Origin: JAITWN01 sp964581365
GTDB taxonomy: Bacteria > Pseudomonadota > Gammaproteobacteria > SZUA-140
DNA length: 64,000 nucleotides
Direction of reading: 5' to 3'
Assembly: GCA_964581365.1 (NCBI GenBank)
Contig: CAZOOF010000003.1
Coordinates: forward strand, 32,702 to 96,701
The notes beneath the pieces are model-generated. The model did not search any database. It worked only from the letters and a program-made list of their open reading frames with translations, and was not told the origin of the DNA. How positions within the stretch are numbered: position 1 is the stretch's first letter; every line of letters starts with the position of its first letter. Below are positions 1 through 8,542 of the stretch, in pieces. Made by a program: the position numbers and the translations under genes.

Positions 1-330
1 ATCCCGCCTGCCGCGCTCGATGCCATCTATATATTCTTCCCCGATCCCTGGCCCAAGAAGCGCCACCACAAGCGGCGGCTCATGAATCCCTCTTTCGCAT
101 CACTGGCGGTCAGCCGGCTGAGTACTGGCGGCCTGCTGCATATGGCGACGGACTGGGAGGATTACGCTCATCAGGCGCTGGAAGTGCTGGAGACCGTTCC
201 GGAGCTGCGCAACACCGCCGGGCCGCGCCAGTTTGCGCCACGGCCGGAGTGGCGCACTGCCACCCGTTTCGAGCGCCGCGGCGAACGCCTGGGTCACGGC
301 GTCTGGGATCTGATTTTCGAGAAGATCTGA
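1..330 (+). CDS. trmB: tRNA (guanine-N7)-methyltransferase, C-terminal part
   Basis: This is the end of TrmB, the S-adenosylmethionine-dependent enzyme that makes m7G46 in tRNA variable loops. The reading frame is open from base 1, so the N-terminus lies outside the window. Visible residues include the family motif FFPDPWPKKRHHKRR (about residues 13-27 of the fragment), which belongs to the substrate-binding region, then MATDWEDYA and the typical C-terminus ending WDLIFEKI. About 109 residues of a usual 230 are present. It converges on serB with only a few bases between the stop codons. Confidence 0.93.
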   Translation: MPPAALDAIYIFFPDPWPKKRHHKRRLMNPSFASLAVSRLSTGGLLHMATDWEDYAHQALEVLETVPELRNTAGPRQFAPRPEWRTATRFERRGERLGHGVWDLIFEKI

Positions 331-337
331 AACCGGA

Positions 338-1174
338 TCAGGGATCGAGAAAGGCGAGGATAGCGTCCAGCCCTGAGTGGTTGATCACCACGTTGGCCTC
401 GGCCTGGGTTGCGGGTTTTGCATGATAGGCGACACCCAGCCCGGACAGGCGCAGCATGGGCAGATCGTTGGCGCCGTCACCGACCGCGATCGCACACTTC
501 GGTTCGATACCGAGCTCACCACACAGCCGGGTCAGGAAATCCGCCTTGGCCTGCGCACCGACGATGTCGCCGCGCACCGTGCCGAGCAACTTGCCATCGG
601 CGATTTCCAGCTCGTTGGCCAAGGTGTAATCCAGGTTCAGCCGCCGGCCCAGCCGCTCGGTGAAGAACGTGAAGCCGCCGGATACCAGGGCGGTCTTGAT
701 GCCGCGCCGATGCAGTCCGGCGATGAGCTCCTCGGCGCCTTCATTGAGCTGCAGGCGCTCCTCATATACCCGTTCGAGAACTGATGAATCCAGCCCCTTC
801 AGCAGTGCCAGGCGGCGGCGCAGAGAAGTTGGAAAGTCGATTTCGCCGCGCATCGCTGCCTCGGTAATCGCGGCGACCTGTTCCCGTACGCCGGCGAACG
901 ATCCGAGCTCGTCGGCGCACTCGATGTTGATCAGGGTCGAGTCCATGTCGGTCAGGAACAGACGGATCGCGCCCGGATCGAATCCCTCCGGCACCGGGTT
1001 GATATCGAAGGGAAAGCGCTCGCGCAGCGAGTGCAGCGCCGCTGGAGCAAGTGACTCATCGGTAATGATGCGCAGATGACCTTGCCTTGTTTCCACGCGA
1101 CCGCCGGTGATCTCGGCGGCATGCCGCGCGCCGGTGTCGTCGAGTTTCGGGCCCTGCAGGATGAGCGTTGTCAT
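338..1174 (-). CDS. serB: phosphoserine phosphatase SerB
   Basis: Cytoplasmic HAD-family enzyme that removes phosphate from phosphoserine, the last step of serine biosynthesis. The 278-residue product has an ACT-like N-terminal part of about 75 residues, then the HAD motif I DMDST with the nucleophile and acid Asp, the motif II segment ALVSGGFTFF, and motif III/IV AIAVGDGANDLPML. The length matches the long proteobacterial SerB form. It lies downstream of hemW on the same strand with a 53-base gap. No strong Shine-Dalgarno sequence precedes the ATG. Confidence 0.95.
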   Translation of the reverse strand: MTTLILQGPKLDDTGARHAAEITGGRVETRQGHLRIITDESLAPAALHSLRERFPFDINPVPEGFDPGAIRLFLTDMDSTLINIECADELGSFAGVREQVAAITEAAMRGEIDFPTSLRRRLALLKGLDSSVLERVYEERLQLNEGAEELIAGLHRRGIKTALVSGGFTFFTERLGRRLNLDYTLANELEIADGKLLGTVRGDIVGAQAKADFLTRLCGELGIEPKCAIAVGDGANDLPMLRLSGLGVAYHAKPATQAEANVVINHSGLDAILAFLDP

Positions 1175-1227
1175 TGCCGAGAATCCGGGGTCAAAAATGA
1201 ACGCCGATCATAGCGTTTTTCCGTGCT

Positions 1228-2439
1228 TCACGCGAGATCGGTCCGGGCGGTCACGAATAGCATCAGCAGCTCGTTGAGGTATCGCCTCCCTCTGTCGGTC
1301 GGCCATACCCGCAGATGATCGCGCTCGATCAGCCCCAGGGCTTCGGCGCGTGCAAGCTCCTTTTCGACCAGTATCAGAGGAATGCCGGCGTGCTCCTCGA
1401 ACACACGGCGATGAAAGCCGGCATTGAGGCGCAGCGCGTTCATCATGAATTCCAGACCGAGATCAGCGGTATCGAGTCGGCGCTGTTCGGCGATGCGCGC
1501 CGCGCCTTCTCTGGCCATGTAGTCGCGCGGGCTGCGCCGGCGCGAGCTGCGTTCGACCGACTGCGCGGAAACGACGGTGATCTTGGCGTGGGCACCGGCG
1601 CCGATGCCGAGGTAATCACCGAACAGCCAGTAATTCAGGTTGTGTTCGCATCGATGTCCGGGTCTGGCCCAGGCCGATACTTCGTACTGTTCATGACCGG
1701 CGGCGGCGAACAGCTCCCGGCACTGCTGCTGCATATCCCACAGGGCGTCGTCGTCGGGGGTGGCCGGCGGGGCGTGATGGAATGCGGTGTTCGGTTCTAT
1801 GGTGAGCTGATAGTGCGATACGTGCGGAGCGCCGAGAGCGAGCGCCTCGCGCAGATCGGCCTGCGCGCCGGCGACCGACTGCCCGGGGAGTCCGTACATC
1901 AGATCGATGTTCCAGTTGTCGAAGCCGGCAGCGATGGCGCCTTCCGCTGCGCTCTTGGCGGCGGCAGCGTCGTGGATGCGGCCGATGCGGAGCAGCATTT
2001 CATTGTCCAGGCTCTGCACGCCGATGGAGAGGCGGTTTATGCCGGCGGCCTTGAGCTCGGCCAGCTTTGCCTGATCCACCGTGCCCGGATTGGCTTCCAG
2101 TGTGATTTCAGCGCCGGGATGCAGAGGAACCCGGGCGCGGACCTCGGAAAGCAGGCGGTCCACAGATTCCGGCCGCAGCAGGCTCGGAGTGCCGCCGCCG
2201 ATGAATACAGTTTCTACCGGGCGGCCCCACACCAGCGGCAGATCGTGTTCGAGGTCGGCGATGAGCGCGGCGATGTACTCGGATTCAGGAATATCTCCCC
2301 GCGGCTCATGCGAGTTGAAGTCGCAGTAGGGGCACTTGCGCGTACACCAGGGAACGTGGATATAAAGCGCCAGCGGCGGCGCCGCCTGGAAACGGGGGGG
2401 CTGCGCCAGGGCCGGAGACAGGCGAACCGTACCGCTCAT
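1228..2439 (-). CDS. hemW: radical SAM haem chaperone HemW
   Basis: HemW is a radical-SAM protein related to anaerobic coproporphyrinogen oxidase that binds haem and delivers it to respiratory enzymes. The CxxxCxxC cluster motif is seen in the segment YIHVPWCTRKCPYCDF near residue 30, followed by the SAM-binding FIGGGTPS and EANPGTVD segments. The 403-residue length is usual. Its ATG overlaps the rdgB stop by four bases, so rph, rdgB and hemW form a translationally coupled operon. A haem chaperone fits a cell rich in cytochromes, as the oxidase locus in this window indicates. Confidence 0.94.
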   Translation of the reverse strand: MSGTVRLSPALAQPPRFQAAPPLALYIHVPWCTRKCPYCDFNSHEPRGDIPESEYIAALIADLEHDLPLVWGRPVETVFIGGGTPSLLRPESVDRLLSEVRARVPLHPGAEITLEANPGTVDQAKLAELKAAGINRLSIGVQSLDNEMLLRIGRIHDAAAAKSAAEGAIAAGFDNWNIDLMYGLPGQSVAGAQADLREALALGAPHVSHYQLTIEPNTAFHHAPPATPDDDALWDMQQQCRELFAAAGHEQYEVSAWARPGHRCEHNLNYWLFGDYLGIGAGAHAKITVVSAQSVERSSRRRSPRDYMAREGAARIAEQRRLDTADLGLEFMMNALRLNAGFHRRVFEEHAGIPLILVEKELARAEALGLIERDHLRVWPTDRGRRYLNELLMLFVTARTDLA

Positions 2440-3058
2440 GACGGATGCGGTGAGCCCAGCGCCTGCAGAAGGCTCCTCAGCGCCTGGCCGCGATGGCTCA
2501 GCCGGTTCTTGGTGTCCGGCGTGAGTTCTGCAGCCGAGCAGTCATGGTCGGGAACGAGAAACACCGGATCATAGCCGAAGCCGCCACTGCCCCGCGGCTC
2601 GGTCAGAATGCTGCCCTCCCAGGTCCCCTGGCAGATGAGCGGGGTCGGATCCGCGGCATGGCGCAGGTACACGATGACGCAGCGGAAGCGTGCCGTGCGC
2701 TCGCCTTCAGGAACGCCGGCGAGCGCTGTCAGCAGCTTGCGTACATTGGGACCATTGTCTCCGCCGGGGCCCGCATAGCGGGCGGAATGAATTCCAGGAG
2801 CGCCGTTCAGCGCATCGACTTCGAGGCCGGAATCGTCGGCGAGGGCGGGCAATCCCGTGTGCCGGGAGGCGTTGCGCGCCTTGATGATCGCGTTTTCGAT
2901 GAAGGTGAGCCCGTTTTCCTCGGCTTCCGGGACGCCGAAGCCGCTCTGTGAGCAGATGACGATTCCGCTTCCGGCGAGGAGATCGGCAAACTCGCGCAGC
3001 TTGCCCTGATTGCCGCTGGCCAGAACGATACGGCGTTCCGGAGCGGACGGGTGTGTGC

Positions 3059-3062
<4 letters not shown>
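2436..3062 (-). CDS. rdgB: XTP/dITP diphosphatase (RdgB/HAM1 family)
   Basis: House-cleaning pyrophosphatase that hydrolyses dITP, XTP and ITP to the monophosphates so that deaminated purines are not incorporated. Family signatures are the N-terminal LASGNQGKLREF, the metal and substrate segment LADDSGLEVDAL, GIHSARYAG, GSGGFGYDPVF and the C-terminal LSHRGQAL. At 208 residues it is slightly longer than the E. coli enzyme (197). Its start overlaps the rph stop and its stop overlaps the hemW start, four bases each. Confidence 0.95.
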
Positions 3063-3787
<725 letters not shown>

Positions 3788-3876
3788 CAGGTAGGTTCCG
3801 TTGTATATCTGGGGTCTGATTCTGTGGGAGAATTAGTATACCCTATCGAACCCGCATGACCGGAGGATTCTTCCGC

Positions 3877-4743
3877 TTGATCCGCAGCATGACAGGTTTT
3901 GCCCGCCGCGAGGCCAGTTTCCCCCAGGGAGCTCTGGTGTGGGAATTGCGTGCCCTCAACCATCGCTACCTCGATGTCGCGTTGCGACTGCCGGAGGAGT
4001 TTCGCGCCATGGAGTCGCGGGTGCGGGAGATGGTGAGCTCTGCGGTGCGACGCGGCAAGCTGGAGGCGACGCTCCGTTATCAGGCCGGCGGGACGGCCGC
4101 CTCTTCCTTCGAACTCGACAATGAGCTGGTAACCGGTCTGCTCGCCCTGCAGCAACGCATTGCCGCCATGATGACCAACGCGGCGGCGGTAAGCCCGATG
4201 GAAATCCTGAAGTGGCCCGGCGTGCTGGCGCGGGCGGATGCAGATCCGGCCGCGCTGCATGATGCCGCGCTGGGTCTGCTCGAGGATGCGCTCGGGGACC
4301 TCGACGCGGTGCGTACCCGTGAAGGCGGCGAAATGCGGACCCTGCTGTTGCAGCGTACCGCGGAGATCAGGCGTCAGGTGGCGGCTGTGCGCAGCCAGAT
4401 GCCGGCCATCATAGAGAATCAGCGCGCCCGCCTGCTCGCCCGCCTGTCGGAACTGGAGGCGCGCTTCGATGCCGCGCGCATGGAGCAGGAAATGCTGTAT
4501 CTGCTGCAGAAGGCGGATGTGGAGGAGGAACTCGACCGGACCCTCGTCCATCTCGACGAAGTCGAGCGGGTGATCGGGGGCGACGGGGCTGTCGGGCGGC
4601 GGCTCGATTTCCTCATGCAGGAGCTCAATCGCGAAGCTAATACCCTGGGATCCAAATCGATCGATGCGGTGACTTCGCTCGCATCGGTGGAGATCAAGGT
4701 GGCGATCGAGCAGATGCGTGAACAGGTCCAGAACATAGAATGA
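3877..4743 (+). CDS. yicC: YicC family endoribonuclease
   Basis: YicC-like protein (YicC N-terminal domain plus DUF1732), a conserved endoribonuclease family involved in RNA turnover. An upstream ATG at 3856 would give an N-terminal extension, but the TTG at 3877 is preceded by a perfect GGAGGA at 3862-3867 with nine bases of spacing and gives the family's standard beginning, MIRSMTGFAR. I therefore use TTG 3877 (288 residues). The C-terminal half is rich in charged helices and ends NTLGSKS...EIKVAIEQMREQVQNIE, typical for the family. Its stop overlaps the gmk start by four bases. Confidence 0.93.
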   Translation: MIRSMTGFARREASFPQGALVWELRALNHRYLDVALRLPEEFRAMESRVREMVSSAVRRGKLEATLRYQAGGTAASSFELDNELVTGLLALQQRIAAMMTNAAAVSPMEILKWPGVLARADADPAALHDAALGLLEDALGDLDAVRTREGGEMRTLLLQRTAEIRRQVAAVRSQMPAIIENQRARLLARLSELEARFDAARMEQEMLYLLQKADVEEELDRTLVHLDEVERVIGGDGAVGRRLDFLMQELNREANTLGSKSIDAVTSLASVEIKVAIEQMREQVQNIE

Positions 4744-5456
4744 GTGAAGTGGCAGGAGGCGCAGGGCGCCCGGATGCACTGGTTTCGGGCGGGGCGGCAG
4801 GCACCCTGTTCGTGATCTCGGCGCCATCGGGCGCCGGCAAGACCAGTCTGGTGAAAGCGCTGGTGGCCGCCGATGCGGAGATTCAGGTGTCCGTTTCCTA
4901 TACCACGCGCGCGCCCCGACCGGGCGAGGTGGACGGACGCGATTATCACTTCGTCGATCGCGACACTTTCCTGGCGATGGTGGCGGCAGACGAGTTTCTC
5001 GAGCACGCCTGTGTCTTCGACAATTATTACGGTACCTCGCGGGCTGCAGTCCTCGCCCGGCTGGAGGCCGGCCAGGATGTGATCCTGGAGATCGATTGGC
5101 AGGGGGCGCGGCAGGTTCGCGCTCTGGCCCCCGCAGCCGTCGGAATATTCGTGTTGCCGCCTTCCGTCGATGTGCTGCGCCAGCGGCTGCAGGCCCGGCG
5201 TCAGGATCCGCCCGAGGTCATCGAGCGTCGCATGCGGGGCGCGCTGTGCGAAATGTCCCACTATGATGAATACGACTATCTGATCGTCAATGGCGACTTC
5301 GACGCCGCGGTCGCCGACCTGCGCGCGATCGTCCGCGCTCGCCGGCTGCGTACGGCCGTCCAGTCACGCTTTCATGCCAGCCTGCTTGCCGGGCTGCTGG
5401 TCGAGGAGGCAGCCGGAGTGAGCGGTACGATGCCAAAGACGCCGAAACCGGTATAA
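4740..5456 (+). CDS. gmk: guanylate kinase
   Basis: Phosphorylates GMP to GDP. The P-loop is SAPSGAGKTSL at about residues 28-38, followed by the GMP-binding segment YTTRAPRPGEVDGRDYHFVD and the lid arginines in RRQDPPEVIERRM. At 238 residues it is about 30 residues longer than E. coli Gmk, because of a low-complexity Gly/Ala-rich N-terminus before the core and a short C-terminal tail. An internal start could shorten it, but the ATG at 4740 overlaps the yicC stop as ATGA, favouring coupling. The rpoZ promoter overlaps its last codons. Confidence 0.95.
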   Translation: MSEVAGGAGRPDALVSGGAAGTLFVISAPSGAGKTSLVKALVAADAEIQVSVSYTTRAPRPGEVDGRDYHFVDRDTFLAMVAADEFLEHACVFDNYYGTSRAAVLARLEAGQDVILEIDWQGARQVRALAPAAVGIFVLPPSVDVLRQRLQARRQDPPEVIERRMRGALCEMSHYDEYDYLIVNGDFDAAVADLRAIVRARRLRTAVQSRFHASLLAGLLVEEAAGVSGTMPKTPKPV

Positions 5457-5457
5457 T
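5430..5457 (+). promoter_or_regulatory. candidate sigma-70 promoter for rpoZ-spoT
   Basis: A consensus -10 TATAAT at 5452-5457 overlaps the gmk stop codon; a 4-of-6 -35 ATGCCA sits at 5430-5435 with a 16-base spacer. Predicted start near 5464 would leave a leader of about 30 bases before rpoZ. By-eye prediction. Confidence 0.55.
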
Positions 5458-5493
5458 GACCGGATCATCAACATACAGAATTTCCGGAGAGCC

Positions 5494-5820
5494 ATGGCAC
5501 GCGTCACTGTAGAAGATTGTCTGGAAAAGGTGCCCAACCGATTCGACCTCGTGCTGATTGCCGCCAAACGGGCGCGGCAGCTGAGTCTCGGCAAGGAGCC
5601 GACGGTGCCTTGGGACAACGACAAGCCGACGGTGGTGGCGTTGCGCGAGATCGCCATCGGCGCCATCGACAGCTCGGTGCTGGACGAAGTCGGCCCTGAA
5701 GAGCAGCGGGATGCCGCCCTCGACGAGCAGGGGTTGCGCGAACGGCTGCGGCAGGAGCTGCAGCAGGAACTGCAGGATTTTCGTCCGGAGTCGCCTGAAT
5801 CCGAGCAGGAGCAGGATTAA
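5494..5820 (+). CDS. rpoZ: RNA polymerase omega subunit
   Basis: Small RNA polymerase subunit that clamps the beta-prime subunit and contributes to the ppGpp site. The 108-residue product starts MARVTVEDCLEKVPNRFDLV and has the conserved AAKRARQLS segment, then an acidic, Gln-rich tail. A GGAGAG Shine-Dalgarno sequence lies just upstream. It sits between gmk and spoT, the usual gammaproteobacterial order; a good -10 (TATAAT) upstream suggests that rpoZ-spoT can be transcribed independently of yicC-gmk. Confidence 0.97.
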   Translation: MARVTVEDCLEKVPNRFDLVLIAAKRARQLSLGKEPTVPWDNDKPTVVALREIAIGAIDSSVLDEVGPEEQRDAALDEQGLRERLRQELQQELQDFRPESPESEQEQD

Positions 5821-5845
5821 GGCCGCCTCGTGACCGGACCCTGCC

Positions 5846-8077
5846 TTGAAACGCTCCGAGCAGATCTTTCATGTCGAGCAGCCTGAAGTTTCGGATCCCG
5901 ATCTGCTGCTCGAGGATCTGTGCTCGGAGCTCGAGACCTATCTCGATCCCGCACAGATAAGCGAGGTCCGGCGCGCTCACCAGTTCAGCGCCCGGGCCCA
6001 TGAGGGCCAGCAGCGGCTCTCGGGCGAACCCTACATCAGTCATCCTCTCGCTGTCGCCCGCATCCTGGCCGGGATGCGCATGAATACCGAATGTATCGTG
6101 GCGGCGCTGCTCCATGATGTCATCGAGGACACGCCCACCGCGCGAGAGCAGATCGCCGAGCAATTCGGCGAGGATGTCGCCCATCTCGTCGATGGCGTCA
6201 GCAAGCTGACCCAGATCCAGTTCGAGAGTCGCCGCGAAGCCCAGGCCGAGAACTTCCGCAAGATGCTTCTGGCGATGGTCCAGGACATCCGCGTCATCAT
6301 CATCAAGCTGGCTGATCGCTTGCATAACATGCGCACCATCGGCGCCTGTGCTCCGGAGAAGCGGCGGCGCATTGCCCACGAGACCCTGGAGATCTACGCG
6401 CCGATTGCCAACCGGCTGGGCATGAATGTGATACGGACCGAGCTGCAGGAGCTCGGCTTCGCGGTCTACTACCCCATGCGCTATCGGGTGCTCGCCGAGT
6501 CGGTCCGCAAGGCGCGCGGCAATCGCCGCGAGATCGTCAGCAAGATCAAGGCGGCGCTCGAAGAACGCTTGAGTCATGACGGCTTGCCGTGCCGGGTAAT
6601 CGGACGTGAGAAGAGCCTGTACAGCATCTACCTGAAGATGCGGCACAAGCGCCTGAGCTTCGCTGAAGTGTTCGACGTCTATGCCTTTCGCATCATCGTG
6701 GACAGCGTCGATGCCTGTTACCGCGCCCTCGGCGCTGTGCACAATCTCTACAAACCCGTTCCCGGCAAGTTCAAGGACTACATCGCCATTCCCAAGGCGA
6801 ACGGCTACCAGTCCTTGCATACCGTGCTGTTCGGGCCATTCGGGGTGCACATCGAGGTGCAGATGCGCTCGGAAGACATGGAGAAGGTCGCCGAGGCCGG
6901 CGTGGCCGCGCATTGGCTGTACAAGCTGGGCGATGGCGGTACTGCCAGCGGCACCGAAAAGCGGGTGCGCGAATGGATGAGCGGTCTGCTCGAAATGCAG
7001 AAGAGCGCGGGCAACTCGCTGGAGTTCCTGGAGAACGTGAAGATCGATCTGTTCCCGGACGAGGTCTATGTCTTCACTCCACGTGGCCGTATTCTCGCCC
7101 TGCCCCGTGGCGCCACACCGGTCGATTTCGCCTATGCCGTGCACACCGATCTCGGTAATACCTGCGTCGCTGCCAAGATCGAGCGCCGTCTCGCGCCGCT
7201 CTCCACTACGCTGCAGAACGGGCAGACGGTGGAGGTCATTGCCTCACCCGGTGCCCGGCCCAATCCGGCATGGCTCAACTGGGTCGTCACCGGCAAGGCC
7301 CGCGCCAATATTCGCAGCTTCCTGAAGAATCTGAAGCGCGAGGAGTCGGTGGAACTGGGGCGTCGCCTGTTCGAGCGCTCGCTGCGTAACGTCACCGGCC
7401 GCGGACCGGAGGAAATCACGCCCCGGGACATGAATCGGCTGCTCGCCGATTTCAAGTGCGAGCGAGCGGAGCAGCTCTACGAGGATATCGGCCTCGGCAA
7501 CCGCCTGGCGCCGCTGGTCGTGCGCCGACTGCTGGAACTGACCAGTGCCAGCGGGCGGCGCGGCAATCGCGCGATCAAGCAGGTGTTTTCCCGCTACATG
7601 CCGTCCTGGCTCGGAGGGTCGAAAAACGGGCCCGCGCCTCTGTCCATCAAGGGGACCGAAGGCATGGTCGTCACCTTCGCCAAGTGCTGTTACCCCTTGC
7701 CGGGCGATGCGATCCAGGGCTTCGTGACTTCCGGCCGCGGCATCGTCGTCCATGCCGAGTCGTGCAAGAACGTCAAGGAGTTCCGTAATCAGCCCGAGCG
7801 ATGGATCGACGTGCAGTGGGAGCGCGACATCGAGGGCGAGTTCCCGGTGGAGATCCGGGTCGATGCGCTGAATCGCCGGGGCGTGCTCGCGACCATCGCT
7901 GCAGTTATCGCCGACATGGGCGTCAACATCAACAACGTGTCGATCGAAGAACACGATGGCAAGTACAGTTCGATATACTTCGTGATCGCTGTCAACAACC
8001 GGGTGCATCTCGCGCGGGTCATGCGTCGCATCCGCACCATCGAGCATGTGGTCAAGATAGTCCGCAAAAAAGCCTGA
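5846..8077 (+). CDS. spoT: bifunctional (p)ppGpp synthetase/hydrolase SpoT
   Basis: Makes and degrades the stringent-response alarmone. The 743-residue protein has the full SpoT layout: an HD hydrolase domain with the intact HDxxED signature (LLHDVIEDT, about residues 89-97), the synthetase domain with the YSIYLKM and NGYQSLH segments, a TGS domain (VYVFTPRGRILALPRGATPVDFAYAVH) and a C-terminal ACT domain. Because the HD residues are intact the enzyme should be able to hydrolyse ppGpp, unlike RelA. It lies 25 bases after rpoZ and a short gap before ridA. Confidence 0.95.
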   Translation: MKRSEQIFHVEQPEVSDPDLLLEDLCSELETYLDPAQISEVRRAHQFSARAHEGQQRLSGEPYISHPLAVARILAGMRMNTECIVAALLHDVIEDTPTAREQIAEQFGEDVAHLVDGVSKLTQIQFESRREAQAENFRKMLLAMVQDIRVIIIKLADRLHNMRTIGACAPEKRRRIAHETLEIYAPIANRLGMNVIRTELQELGFAVYYPMRYRVLAESVRKARGNRREIVSKIKAALEERLSHDGLPCRVIGREKSLYSIYLKMRHKRLSFAEVFDVYAFRIIVDSVDACYRALGAVHNLYKPVPGKFKDYIAIPKANGYQSLHTVLFGPFGVHIEVQMRSEDMEKVAEAGVAAHWLYKLGDGGTASGTEKRVREWMSGLLEMQKSAGNSLEFLENVKIDLFPDEVYVFTPRGRILALPRGATPVDFAYAVHTDLGNTCVAAKIERRLAPLSTTLQNGQTVEVIASPGARPNPAWLNWVVTGKARANIRSFLKNLKREESVELGRRLFERSLRNVTGRGPEEITPRDMNRLLADFKCERAEQLYEDIGLGNRLAPLVVRRLLELTSASGRRGNRAIKQVFSRYMPSWLGGSKNGPAPLSIKGTEGMVVTFAKCCYPLPGDAIQGFVTSGRGIVVHAESCKNVKEFRNQPERWIDVQWERDIEGEFPVEIRVDALNRRGVLATIAAVIADMGVNINNVSIEEHDGKYSSIYFVIAVNNRVHLARVMRRIRTIEHVVKIVRKKA

Positions 8078-8100
8078 GCGCAGAAGAAGAGGACGGGGAC

Positions 8101-8499
8101 TTGGAAAGACAGATCATCAGTACCGCAGCCGCGCCGGCGGCCATAGGTACCTATTCGCAGGCGGTCCGGGTCGGGGATACCGTGTATCTCTCCGGACAGA
8201 TCCCGCTCGATCCGGCGACCATGCAAATGGTCGAGGGGGACTTCGCGGCGGCGGCGACCCAGGTTTTCGACAATTTGAAGGCGGTGGCGGAAGCGGCCGG
8301 CGGCTCGCTCGCTGACGTGGTCAAACTGAATGTGTTTCTGGTCGATCTCGGCACATTCGCTATCGTCAATGAGGTCATGGAGCGCTTTTTCTCCGCGCCT
8401 TTTCCCGCCCGCGCGGTGGTCCAGGTGGCAGCGCTGCCGCGCGGCGCCGCTATCGAAGCCGACGCGATCATGCAGCTGGGCGGCGCCGGCCGGCGCTGA
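8101..8499 (+). CDS. ridA: RidA family reactive enamine/imine deaminase
   Basis: RidA-type (YjgF/YER057c) deaminase that hydrolyses reactive 2-aminoacrylate and related imines. A TTG at 8101 preceded by a purine-rich GAGGACGGGG gives a 132-residue protein beginning MERQIISTAAAPAAIGTYSQ, which is the canonical family start; upstream codons in this frame overlap spoT and are unlikely. Conserved features include the SGQIPLDP loop, the central NLKAVAEAAGGSL segment, and the arginine of the PARAVVQV motif that binds the substrate carboxylate. The spoT-ridA-recG order is common in this group. Confidence 0.93.
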   Translation: MERQIISTAAAPAAIGTYSQAVRVGDTVYLSGQIPLDPATMQMVEGDFAAAATQVFDNLKAVAEAAGGSLADVVKLNVFLVDLGTFAIVNEVMERFFSAPFPARAVVQVAALPRGAAIEADAIMQLGGAGRR

Positions 8500-8542
8500 A
8501 TCATTGGCTGTTGCGTCCGGCTCCCGACGACGGGCCTCGACA

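Noticed and set aside
1315..2574. Plus-strand open frame opposite hemW
   Set aside because: Shadow of hemW, no start signal and no family motif.
5504..7144. Minus-strand open frame opposite rpoZ-spoT
   Set aside because: Antisense shadow; both plus-strand genes have full family motifs.
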